From contig NZ_SOAV01000005.1 of the NCBI RefSeq assembly GCF_004364245.1, positions 62,001 to 126,000 of the forward strand: a DNA stretch of 64,000 nt, written 5' to 3'. Source of the DNA: Streptomyces sp. BK208 (lineage in GTDB: Bacteria; Actinomycetota; Actinomycetes; Streptomycetales; Streptomycetaceae). The first letter of the stretch is position 1. Each line of letters opens with the position of its first letter. The notes beneath the pieces are model-generated. The model did not search any database. It saw nothing but the letters and a program-made list of their open reading frames with translations, and was not told where the DNA came from. Below, one piece after another: positions 24,733 to 31,706 of this stretch. The position numbers were made by a program, and so were the translations under genes.

Positions 24733-25063
24733 GGGAGGAGGAGCGGCGCCATGACGGTCCAGCGTCCAGGAGAGGAGGAGCACGTACGCCACCAAAGTGC
24801 GAATGCACACGCATCGTCCACGTCAACTGGCGCGGGAGTAACGCCCAGTAGGGCTACTTTCGCGCAAGTCCTTTCGCACTTGCAATCAACTGTGGGACAG
24901 TCGATGCCTGGTATTCCCGCCGGGCCGAGGTCCCGACCGAGCGCAAGGGAGGTGGAGATCACGAACGCCGCGACATCCGGCACGACCAGCCGCCCGATCC
25001 CCACCGCCCACCCGCACGTTCCGCACGAGGAACGCGGCTTCGCCCACCCTGGAGGGGAACACC
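24733..25063. other. Pilin leader/promoter region with long-range inverted repeat
   Basis: A 331-bp gap, lower in GC than its flanks between about 24790 and 24900. It contains the 9-bp arms AAGTGCGAA (24795-24803) and TTCGCACTT (24873-24881), 69 bp apart, plus a related TTTCGCGC between them. I see no supported gene; an open frame from 24751 has no suitable codon pattern. It most likely carries the promoter for flp, allowing pilin to be made in excess over machinery. Confidence 0.5.
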
Positions 25064-25264
25064 ATGACCAACTGGCTTCACACCGCCGCCGCCCACCTGC
25101 ACACCCACACCGCCCACCGCGACGACAAGGGCCAGACGGCCGTGGAGTACCTGGGCATCATCGCGGTGGTGGTGGCGATCGTGCTGGCGATCACGGGGAC
25201 GGATATCGGGCAGACGATTTTCGACGCGATCACGTCGAAGATCGCCGAAGTCACCGGTGGCTGA
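25064..25264 (+). CDS. flp: Flp-type major pilin
   Basis: A 66-residue prepilin: a histidine-rich leader (HTAAAHLHTHTAH), then DDKGQTAVEYLG with the glutamate five residues after the predicted cleavage glycine and the adjacent tyrosine typical of Flp pilins, a hydrophobic helix IIAVVVAIVLAIT, and a short tail. After cleavage the mature pilin would be about 42 residues. The ATG follows GGAGGGG at good spacing. Its TGA overlaps the next start as CTGA. The histidine-rich leader is unusual but would be removed. Confidence 0.92.
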   Translation: MTNWLHTAAAHLHTHTAHRDDKGQTAVEYLGIIAVVVAIVLAITGTDIGQTIFDAITSKIAEVTGG

Positions 25265-25875
25265 GTCGACGAGGACAGTGCCGCGATGCAGGGCAGGCTT
25301 TCCCCATCTACATCACGGTGGTGGGAGGCCTGCTTCTGCTGGCCCTCGCGTACTTCGCTGTCGGCCAAGCCGGCGCTACTCGCAGCGACGCTCAAACGGC
25401 AGCAGATGCTGCGGCGCTCGCTGCGGCTCTGGAAACGCGGGATCAACTTGTCGATCAGTGGGTCGCGAACATCCTCGAACCGAGTTCATGGCAGGCCATA
25501 TTCGACGGCAAAGCGTCTGTATCCGATTCCTGTTGGCGTGCTCAACAGCTCGCGGAGCGCAATGACGCACAGGCGACGTGCCGTCCGGACGGCCTGTTGG
25601 GCTACACCGTCGTCGCGAGGACCCATGGTTCCGTAGGCGACAGCATCGTCCCGGGCACGGAGAACCAGAAGGCCACGGAGTCCGCAACCGCGGTCATCGA
25701 GAGTCGATGCTCGTTCGAACTGCCCTCTGAGGAACAACCTGGCGAGGCGGAGTTGCCGAGTCTGTCGTGCGAGGGCCAACGATGGGACTTGACGCCGGAC
25801 GATCTTACGGACCTGCCCCAGCCGGAGGATTTGTTCGACGTACACCTGGCCGATTCACCAGTGAGTGACGAGTGA
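25261..25875 (+). CDS. TadG/TadE-like pilus-associated protein with rare CTG start
   Basis: A 204-residue protein: RDAGQAFPIYITVVGGLLLLALAYFAVGQ gives a class III prepilin-like glycine followed by a hydrophobic helix, then an alanine-rich segment (SDAQTAADAAALAAALETRDQLVD) typical of TadG N-terminal regions, and an acidic C-terminal part with four cysteines. No ATG, GTG or TTG lies in frame before the helix; the only fitting start is CTG at 25261, overlapping the pilin stop as CTGA, just like the ATGA/GTGA couplings elsewhere in the window. Lower GC than the core Tad genes. The lipoprotein gene follows after 16 bp. Confidence 0.7.
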   Translation: MSRRGQCRDAGQAFPIYITVVGGLLLLALAYFAVGQAGATRSDAQTAADAAALAAALETRDQLVDQWVANILEPSSWQAIFDGKASVSDSCWRAQQLAERNDAQATCRPDGLLGYTVVARTHGSVGDSIVPGTENQKATESATAVIESRCSFELPSEEQPGEAELPSLSCEGQRWDLTPDDLTDLPQPEDLFDVHLADSPVSDE

Positions 25876-25891
25876 CGAAGGAAACGAAGAC

Positions 25892-26464
25892 ATGAGCATT
25901 CGGGTCTCACCGGGCAGGGCGGCACTCTCACTGGCCGCACTCGTCAGCCTGACCTTCGGTGTTGTCGGCTGCAGCAGCGGTGGCGACGACGACAAGCCCA
26001 AGGCCCCGACGTCGGCGTCCACTGCGGAGGAAGCCGGGCCGAGCGCTCAAGAGGGCAGCAAGGAAGAGCCGCTGGCTGAGCTGAAGGGCAGCGCCGGGTT
26101 GCTTCTACGGATTACCTCCGCCGAGCGCGACACCGGCGGATTCGTGACGGTGAACGGCGAGCTGAAGAACGACGGCGACAAGAGCGTGGCTATCCCGTCG
26201 GGCCTGAGCGGCAACGAGACCGAGATCATCAAGAACGGCCGGTCCCTCGGCGGGGCCACATTGGTCGACTCCAAGAGCAAGAAGCGGTATTACGTACTGC
26301 GTGACACAGAAGGTCGTCCGCTGACGACGACGGGTCTCTCGACGATCAAATCCGGGGACCGGCTATCCGTGTTCATGCAGTTCCCATCCCCACCAGCGGC
26401 CACGACCGAGGTCACTTTCCAGCTTCCGACTTTCACCAGCGCGACCATCTCGATCTCCGGGTGA
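25892..26464 (+). CDS. Putative lipoprotein, Tad-locus associated
   Basis: A 190-residue predicted lipoprotein: hydrophobic leader ALSLAALVSLTFGVVGC with the lipobox cysteine at about 27, an acidic Ser/Glu linker, then a beta-rich domain (GLLLRITSAERDTGGFVTVNGELKNDG through TTEVTFQLPTF) of the kind that forms an Ig-like sandwich. No named family recognised. It would be anchored to the outer face of the membrane. The ATG is preceded by a GAAGGAAA site. Same direction and 16 bp after the TadG-like gene, 7 bp before the OmpA-domain gene, so part of the pilus operon. Confidence 0.75.
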   Translation: MSIRVSPGRAALSLAALVSLTFGVVGCSSGGDDDKPKAPTSASTAEEAGPSAQEGSKEEPLAELKGSAGLLLRITSAERDTGGFVTVNGELKNDGDKSVAIPSGLSGNETEIIKNGRSLGGATLVDSKSKKRYYVLRDTEGRPLTTTGLSTIKSGDRLSVFMQFPSPPAATTEVTFQLPTFTSATISISG

Positions 26465-26471
26465 GGGCAAC

Positions 26472-27092
26472 ATGGCCCCGACACCCCGCCTGCTGGCCGC
26501 CGTCACCCTCGTGCTCGCCACGACCCTCTACGGCACCACCACGGCCCACGCCGAAGACGACCCCAACGACCCCCCGGGCACGGATCCCTCCGCCTCCGCC
26601 TCCGTGGAGGTCGACCCCAACGACCCCGACCTCAAGCTCCCGGACGGCGCCACGCTCGCCCAGGCCAAGGTCCTGGACATCAAGTCGGTCGTGGAAGAGC
26701 AGAGCGGCGACGAACGCCGCGAGGACACCAACACCAGCGTGACGCTCGCGCTCCAGGCCGAGGTGCTGTTCGGCAAGGACAGCGCGAAACTCGGCGCCGA
26801 GGCGAAGTCCCGCATCAGGGGCATCGCCGACGAGATCAGGACCCAGAACGCCACCCGCGTCCGCGTCTTCGGCTTCACCGACGACCTCGGCTCCTCCGCC
26901 CACGGCGACGTACTTTCCAAGCGACGCGCCAACGCCGTGCACGACGTGCTGTCCCAGTCCCTCAACGACGCCGGCATCACCTACGAGGTCCGCGGCTACG
27001 GCGAGCAGTACCCCATCGCGGACAACGCCACGGAGTCCGGCCGCAAGAAGAACCGCAGGGTCGAGGTCTCCTTCCCCCGCACGGAGCCCTGA
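26472..27092 (+). CDS. Secreted OmpA/MotB-domain protein (peptidoglycan binding)
   Basis: A 206-residue exported protein: signal peptide ending around AHAED (residue 26), an acidic linker, then an OmpA-like domain (about 85-205). Typical pieces are FGKDSAKLGAEAKSRIRGIA, the VRVFGFTDDLGSS core, LSKRRANAVHDVL and the final RKKNRRVEVSF with the arginine that contacts the diaminopimelate. It probably docks to peptidoglycan. Being in the Tad operon, it may help anchor the pilus machine to the wall, which is inference. It starts 7 bp after the lipoprotein stop. Confidence 0.85.
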   Translation: MAPTPRLLAAVTLVLATTLYGTTTAHAEDDPNDPPGTDPSASASVEVDPNDPDLKLPDGATLAQAKVLDIKSVVEEQSGDERREDTNTSVTLALQAEVLFGKDSAKLGAEAKSRIRGIADEIRTQNATRVRVFGFTDDLGSSAHGDVLSKRRANAVHDVLSQSLNDAGITYEVRGYGEQYPIADNATESGRKKNRRVEVSFPRTEP

Positions 27093-27098
27093 CGCACC

Positions 27099-27629
27099 AT
27101 GAGCAGACGAACGCGCCCAGGCCCGAGCCCCGCCCGCACGGCGCTGACAGCCCTGGCGGTGCTGACGGCCGTCGCGACGGCGGCGTGCAGCAACGCGCCG
27201 GAGTCCGACGAGGAGCCCGCTCCCCGGAACAGCCCCACGACCTCCCGCCCCGCCCCCGAGCCCACCACCCCGTCGGCGGCGGACGGCACAGACATCAGCG
27301 CATGCGCCGACGGCGACTGCGAGATCACGGTGACCGAGCCCGTGACCATCCCCTTCCAGGGACCGGCCGACGGCAGCCGGGCAACGCTGTCGGTGACGGC
27401 GGTCGGCCCGGACGAGATCGAGTACGAGGTGAAGTCGGGCCACAACCGGTCCAAGGGCAGCGCGAGCGGCCCGGGCCAGGGCTGCCTCACCTACCTGCGC
27501 GAGAACGGCAGCGGCAACTCCTGCGGCCCCCTCGACGCCACCCGCCCGAGCCCGCAGCCCGGCGCGGTGGTGATCCAGGCGACGACGGGCACGAACGGCA
27601 CGGCCGTCCTGCACATCGTCTCGCCCTGA
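27099..27629 (+). CDS. Putative lipoprotein, end of Tad operon
   Basis: A 176-residue predicted lipoprotein with a twin-arginine-like basic start, hydrophobic leader and lipobox AACS near residue 29, a Pro/Thr/Ser linker, then a small domain with a cysteine pair (ISACADGDCEITV) and further cysteines (GQGCLTYL, NSCGPL). Family not recognised. It begins 6 bp after the OmpA-domain gene and closes the operon. The last 60 bp of this gene reappear, degraded, at about 29790-29850 as part of a segmental duplication. Confidence 0.72.
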   Translation: MSRRTRPGPSPARTALTALAVLTAVATAACSNAPESDEEPAPRNSPTTSRPAPEPTTPSAADGTDISACADGDCEITVTEPVTIPFQGPADGSRATLSVTAVGPDEIEYEVKSGHNRSKGSASGPGQGCLTYLRENGSGNSCGPLDATRPSPQPGAVVIQATTGTNGTAVLHIVSP

Positions 27630-27662
27630 GGCACCCGCCCGCTCGCAGCGCCGCGGCGGACG

Positions 27663-28076
27663 TCACCGGCGACCGGCCCCACGGTCCGGCGTCGCCGGGC
27701 CCTCCTCGATCTCGACCCGCGCCCCCACCCGCACCCCCCACTGACCCATCGCCCCCGCCTCGGCCTCCAGCACGTGCCGCGCCCGCAGCCGGGGCAGCCC
27801 CAGCCGGCCCGGCCGCATGGTGCGCACGGCGACGACCGTGAGTCTCCGGTCCAGGTAGGCCACGTCGATGGCCATCCGCATCCGAAAGGTGTGCACGCTG
27901 TTGGCAGGGGTCAGCAGCATCGCCCCCTCGACGGAGTCCCGCCCCAACAGCCCCCTGGAACGCGCACGGTACGAGGCCGCGATCTCCAACGGGACGCGAA
28001 GGCCCGCCGCCCCGCCCCGCCCCTCCACGACCAGCACACCCTCCCCGTCCCGCCGCCGCCTCCGCCCCCACCCCAT
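27663..28076 (-). CDS. DUF192 family protein
   Basis: A 137-residue protein of the DUF192 family, small beta-rich domains of unknown function. Recognisable parts are LEIAASYRARSRGLLGRDSVEGAMLL, then NSVHTFRMRMAIDVAYLD and VLEAEAGAMGQWGVRVG. In many family members an export signal precedes the domain; here only an arginine-rich start is present. I chose the ATG at 28076, with AGGGG 7 nt upstream, over a GTG seven codons earlier. It is convergent with the Tad-operon lipoprotein and divergent from lipoprotein A. A frameshifted partial copy lies at about 29850-30041. Confidence 0.75.
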   Translation of the reverse strand: MGWGRRRRRDGEGVLVVEGRGGAAGLRVPLEIAASYRARSRGLLGRDSVEGAMLLTPANSVHTFRMRMAIDVAYLDRRLTVVAVRTMRPGRLGLPRLRARHVLEAEAGAMGQWGVRVGARVEIEEGPATPDRGAGRR

Positions 28077-28247
28077 ACCTGTTCCCCTCACCCTCACCCC
28101 GACCCGCCGCTCCGACCTTCCTGCCGAACGTATCCGCCGGGAACGGAACCGACACCGGCTTCGGGAACACGCGTCGCACGGTTGCTCGTGCCGCAGCTAC
28201 GGCGCCCGCGTGCCGACCGGCCTCGCCCTGGTGCCGCTCGGCCCCAC

Positions 28248-28257
28248 TGGATAGCGT
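28248..28257 (+). promoter_or_regulatory. Conserved promoter box of lipoprotein A
   Basis: TGGATAGCGT, containing a TAGCGT -10-like hexamer, 41 nt before the GTG start. The same decamer is found at nearly the same distance before all four paralogues (41-43 nt), together with a conserved leader ending in CAGGAGCTGA. Confidence 0.65.
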
Positions 28258-28297
28258 CAGTTGGCCGAAGTGAAACCTCGCCCCTCAGGAGCTGACC

Positions 28298-28957
28298 GTG
28301 AACCGCCACTTCACCCGCATCACAGCGCTCACACTGACCGCCGCCGCGGCCTTGACGCTGTCCGCGTGCGGAGGCGACGACGACTCCGGCAAGAGGGAGG
28401 ACAAGACCGCGGCGGCGGACACCGGCAGCTCCAGCTCATCGGCGTCATCGACTGCGTCGGCGTCGGCGGATCCCGGCCGGCCGCAGATCGAACTGCCCCC
28501 CGACCTCTCGTACACCTTCGACTGGCCCAGAACCCGGGACAAGGACAAGAACGCCGTGCTCGCCGACGGAGAGCAGTCCATCAAGGCCGTGGACCTGGCC
28601 ATCGTCAATCAGGACCCGCTCGACAAGGCGTACCTCTTCTACTACGAGGGTGAAGCCGCGGCCGGCACGGAGGAGTTCATCAAGGCGTATGTCAATGAGA
28701 ACGCACGAGTGACGGGCGCGTACCGGTTCTACGACGCGGTGGTCAACATTCGCAGCAAGAGCGCTGCCTCACTTGTCTATTGCGAGGACCAGGGCAAAGC
28801 CTACGACATGTACCTGAAGCCGAGGAAAGTCAACAAGACGCCCGTGACCAGGAACAGCTACGTGCTGTACAACACTCAGTTGCGCAAAAACGACAAGGGT
28901 GTGTGGGTTGTGCAGGAGATTCACTCCCAGAGGGGCAGTGACAGCTGCCAGCCCTGA
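28298..28957 (+). CDS. Lipoprotein paralogue A of a four-gene array
   Basis: A 219-residue predicted lipoprotein: leader ITALTLTAAAALTLSAC with the lipobox cysteine at 24, a Ser-rich acidic linker, then a mature domain that starts IELPPDLSYTFDWP and contains EQSIKAVDLAIVN, FYYEGEAAAG, one cysteine in LVYCEDQGKA and a closing GVWVVQEIHSQRGSDSC. Domain family not recognised; the helix-then-strand pattern recalls NTF2-like folds but this is weak. GTG start with AGGAG 6-7 nt upstream. Leader and promoter match paralogue C best, while the mature domain resembles D, suggesting recombination between copies. Confidence 0.8.
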   Translation: MNRHFTRITALTLTAAAALTLSACGGDDDSGKREDKTAAADTGSSSSSASSTASASADPGRPQIELPPDLSYTFDWPRTRDKDKNAVLADGEQSIKAVDLAIVNQDPLDKAYLFYYEGEAAAGTEEFIKAYVNENARVTGAYRFYDAVVNIRSKSAASLVYCEDQGKAYDMYLKPRKVNKTPVTRNSYVLYNTQLRKNDKGVWVVQEIHSQRGSDSCQP

Positions 28958-29003
28958 CCGTGCGCGGGTCCGGAATCTCTCCTCTGGTGTACGTCGGTCC
29001 CGG

Positions 29004-29013
29004 TGGATAGCGT
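29004..29013 (+). promoter_or_regulatory. Conserved promoter box of lipoprotein B
   Basis: TGGATAGCGT, 43 nt before the GTG of lipoprotein B, followed by a leader whose TTGCTTCGCTGAAGAGAA type sequence is shared with paralogue D. Confidence 0.65.
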
Positions 29014-29055
29014 TGCTTCGCTGAAGAGAAGACTCGTCCCCCCCAGGAGCTGACC

Positions 29056-29718
29056 GTGAATCGCCGCCGACCCACCCTCATCACAGCGCTCACGCTGACC
29101 GCCGTCGCGGCCCTGACGCTGTCCGCGTGCGGAGGCGACGACAGCCCCGACAAGGGGGAGGGCAAGATCGCGGGGGCGGACGCCGCGAATGCAACGCCGT
29201 CCGAGTCGCTGAGCGATACGGCTTCGGCGTCGCCTGACAGGCCGAAGATCGCCCTGCCGGACGACGTGACGTACAAATTCGAGTGGGCCAAAACCGGTGA
29301 TCCGGGAAAGAATGCAGTACTGCGTGATGCCGAACAGCGCATCAAGGCTGTGGACATGGCCATCGCGGAGCAGGATCCGCTTCACGCGGCCTATCGGTAC
29401 TACTCTGAGGGCGAAGCGGCCGCCGACAGCGAGAAGTACATTCAGGAATTCGTGGATCACAAGGCTCGTACGACGGGCCTGACTCGCTACTACGGTGAAA
29501 GTGTCGCTCTCAACGATGACGGTACCGCGGCACTTGTGTACTGTGAGGATCAGAGCAAGTCGTTCAACAAGTTCCTCAAAACAGGGAAAGCCGACGTCAC
29601 GCAGGTGACGGACGACAGCTACGTTGTTTACGCCGGTACGCTTCGGAAGAACGGCAAGGGCGTCTGGGTGACGGAGCGGCTGTCTTCGGAGCGGGGGAGT
29701 GCGAAGTGCCGTCCATGA
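29056..29718 (+). CDS. Lipoprotein paralogue B
   Basis: A 220-residue predicted lipoprotein starting with an RRRPT basic stretch, leader ALTLTAVAALTLSAC, linker, and the family domain (DDVTYKFEWAKTGD, EQRIKAVDMAIAEQDP, YYSEGEAAADSEKYIQ, LVYCEDQSKSF, KGVWVTERLSSERGSAKC). GTG start with a good AGGAG. The signal peptide and 5' leader are nearly identical to paralogue D, but the mature part is the most divergent of A, B and D. The array appears to be expressed from separate promoters rather than one operon, because each gene has the TGGATAGCGT box. Confidence 0.8.
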   Translation: MNRRRPTLITALTLTAVAALTLSACGGDDSPDKGEGKIAGADAANATPSESLSDTASASPDRPKIALPDDVTYKFEWAKTGDPGKNAVLRDAEQRIKAVDMAIAEQDPLHAAYRYYSEGEAAADSEKYIQEFVDHKARTTGLTRYYGESVALNDDGTAALVYCEDQSKSFNKFLKTGKADVTQVTDDSYVVYAGTLRKNGKGVWVTERLSSERGSAKCRP

Positions 29719-29789
29719 GTCGCCGAACGAGTTGCCTCCTGCCGGTCGGAGTTGCCGTTCTTCTCCTGTCCTCCGTGGGCCCCGCGCAT

Positions 29790-30041
29790 GCCGGGAGCCC
29801 GCAGCACGGCGCGGTGGTGAACCAGGCGACGATGGGCACGAACGGCACCAGGTAGGCCACGTCGATGGCCATCCGCATCCGGAAGGTGTGCACGCTGTTG
29901 GCGGGCGTCAACAGCATCGCTGCCCTCGACGGAGTCCCGCCCCAACAGTCCTCTGGAACACGCACGGTACGAAGCCGCGATCTCCAACGGGACGCGAAGG
30001 CCCGTGGCGCCGCCCCGCCCCTCCACGACCAGCACACCCAC
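29790..30041 (-). pseudogene. Decayed DUF192 copy plus tail of the Tad-operon lipoprotein
   Basis: This stretch repeats two separate parts of the 27.5-28.1 kb region fused together: the end of the lipoprotein gene at 27099-27629 (29790-29849) joined directly to the DUF192 5' half (29850-30041), losing the sequence equivalent to about 27607-27852. The DUF192 frame starts as VLVVEGRGG and LEIAASYRACSRGLL, then shifts at the point equivalent to EGAMLLTPANSVH, which continues in another frame. Clearly non-functional. Confidence 0.8.
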
Positions 30042-30090
30042 CCCCTCCCGCCGACGCCTCCGCCGCCCCCACCGATCCCCTCATCCCTTC

Positions 30091-30100
30091 TGGATAGCGT
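30091..30100 (+). promoter_or_regulatory. Conserved promoter box of lipoprotein C
   Basis: TGGATAGCGT, 42 nt before the GTG of lipoprotein C, with the CAGCGTTGCCGAAGAGAA-type leader close to that of paralogue A. Confidence 0.65.
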
Positions 30101-30141
30101 CAGCGTTGCCGAAGAGAAGCCTCGCCCCTCAGGAGCTGATC

Positions 30142-30804
30142 GTGAACCGCCACTTCACCCGCATCGCAGCGCTCACGCTCACCGCCGCCGCGGCCCTGAC
30201 GCTGTCCGCGTGCGGAAGCGACGACAGCTCCGGCAAGGCCGGGACCGAAAGCCCAGGAGCGGACGCGGGTGACGAGGCGGCGAAGGCGCCGAGTCCGTCC
30301 GCTTCCTCCACTGCGGCGGCAGGCCGGCCTCACATTGAGCTTCCGGCGGACCTGAAGCTGACCTTCGAGGGTGTTGCTACCGGAGACCCCGTGAAGGATG
30401 CCGTACTCGTCGACAACGCGGAGCGGATGCGTGCCGTCGATGCCGCGATCGCCGGAACGGACCCTGAGGGTAAGGCGATCCGCTTCTACAACACGGGTAG
30501 GGCCTTGGAAGCAGCCGTATCGTGGATCGGTCAGTTCGAGAAGGCCGACGCCACTGTGACCGGTCGGGTTCGCTACTTCGAGCGGAAGGTGACGCTCAAG
30601 AGTCCGACCTCAGCTGTCCTGACGTTCTGCGCGGACGAGAGCAAGGGCTTCAGCAAGGACAAGAAGACCGGCAAGGTCGCCAAGACGCCCGTCACCGAGA
30701 ACAGCTTCGTCCACTACGACACCAGGCTCGACAAGAACGCCGACGGTGTCTGGCAGACATCACAGATCGTCTCTACGAGAGGGCTGGCTCAATGCCAGCC
30801 GTAG
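30142..30804 (+). CDS. Lipoprotein paralogue C
   Basis: A 220-residue predicted lipoprotein. N-terminus RHFTRIAALTLTAAAALTLSAC is almost that of paralogue A, followed by an acidic/Ala linker and the family domain in its most divergent form (IELPADLKLTFEGVATGDP, AERMRAVDAAIAGTDP, FYNTGRALEAAVSWI, LTFCADESKGFSKD, GVWQTSQIVSTRGLAQC). GTG at 30142 with AGGAG upstream; the frame is open further upstream into the DUF192 remnant but without a start that fits the leader. The single cysteine in the domain and the terminal cysteine are kept in all four paralogues and may form a disulfide. Confidence 0.8.
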   Translation: MNRHFTRIAALTLTAAAALTLSACGSDDSSGKAGTESPGADAGDEAAKAPSPSASSTAAAGRPHIELPADLKLTFEGVATGDPVKDAVLVDNAERMRAVDAAIAGTDPEGKAIRFYNTGRALEAAVSWIGQFEKADATVTGRVRYFERKVTLKSPTSAVLTFCADESKGFSKDKKTGKVAKTPVTENSFVHYDTRLDKNADGVWQTSQIVSTRGLAQCQP

Positions 30805-30995
30805 CCGGGGCGCAGGGCGCCCGGGCGTTGGATGGCGGGTTCGTGTCCGCCGGGAGTCTCACGGTCGGCTACTCCTCCGGGTCCCAACGTGCAATCCCGC
30901 TCTGAGCCTTCGGCCGACGGATCCCGGTGAGTGTCCGGGGCGTCTCGTAGACACAGCGTGATCACGAGGTTGGCTCTGGTGTCCCTCCATCCCGA

Positions 30996-31005
30996 TGGAT
31001 AGCGT
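30996..31005 (+). promoter_or_regulatory. Conserved promoter box of lipoprotein D
   Basis: TGGATAGCGT, 42 nt before the GTG of lipoprotein D. It lies at the end of a 240-bp gap after paralogue C in which I see no other gene. Confidence 0.65.
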
Positions 31006-31046
31006 GGCTTCGCTCAAGAGAAGTCTCGTCCCCCCAGGAGCTGACC

Positions 31047-31706
31047 GTGAATCGCCGCCGACCCACCCTCATCACAGCGCTCACGCTGACCGCCGTCGCG
31101 GCCCTGACGCTGTCCGCGTGCGGAAGCGACGACAGTTCCGGGGACAACGACAAGATCGCGGGGGCGGACACGAGCAGTGCCTCACCGTCGGTCTCGCCGA
31201 CCGCCTCCGAGTCACCGGAGGCGGCCAGGCCGAAGATCGAGGTGCCCGCCGACCTCTCCTACAAGTTCGAGTGGCCCAAGACGGGGGACAAGGACAAAGA
31301 CGCGATCCTTGCGGACGGCGAGCAGTCCATCAAAGCGGTGGACCTGGCGATCGTCAACCAGAATGCCCTCGACAAGGCCTACCTCTACTACTACGAGGGA
31401 GAGGCAGCCGCCGGCACCCAGAAGTTCATTCAGAACTACGTGGACCAAAAGGCAGGGCTCACGGGAAGTTACCGCTTCTACGCCCCCGAAGTGACGGTCG
31501 ACGAGGACGGCACCGCATCGTTCACTTACTGCGAAGACCAGGGCAAGGCGTACGTGAAGTACCTCGAGACCGGCAAGGTAAGGAAAACCGAGGTCTCTGC
31601 AAAGAGCTACGTCATCTATCACACGTCACTGAAGAAGAACGGTGAGGGCGTGTGGGAGATCCAGAAGATCGCCTCGCAGAGTGGGAGTGACCAGTGCCAG
31701 CCCTGA
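31047..31706 (+). CDS. Lipoprotein paralogue D
   Basis: A 219-residue predicted lipoprotein with leader ITALTLTAVAALTLSAC (as in B) and a mature domain close to A (IEVPADLSYKFEWPKTGDKD, EQSIKAVDLAIVNQ, YYYEGEAAAGTQKFIQNYV, FTYCEDQGKAYV, GVWEIQKIASQSGSDQC). GTG start with AGGAG. Its stop lies 13 nt inside the next gene, the large secreted protein, so unlike A to C it is translationally linked to a downstream partner. That link ties the lipoprotein family to the secreted protein and perhaps the WXG100 module that follows. Confidence 0.8.
   Translation: MNRRRPTLITALTLTAVAALTLSACGSDDSSGDNDKIAGADTSSASPSVSPTASESPEAARPKIEVPADLSYKFEWPKTGDKDKDAILADGEQSIKAVDLAIVNQNALDKAYLYYYEGEAAAGTQKFIQNYVDQKAGLTGSYRFYAPEVTVDEDGTASFTYCEDQGKAYVKYLETGKVRKTEVSAKSYVIYHTSLKKNGEGVWEIQKIASQSGSDQCQP

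Noticed and set aside
24751..25260. Upstream extension of the TadG-like frame back to an ATG at 24751
   Set aside because: The frame passes across the pilin gene out of phase and encodes His/Arg-rich sequence typical of shadow; the CTGA overlap is a better start.
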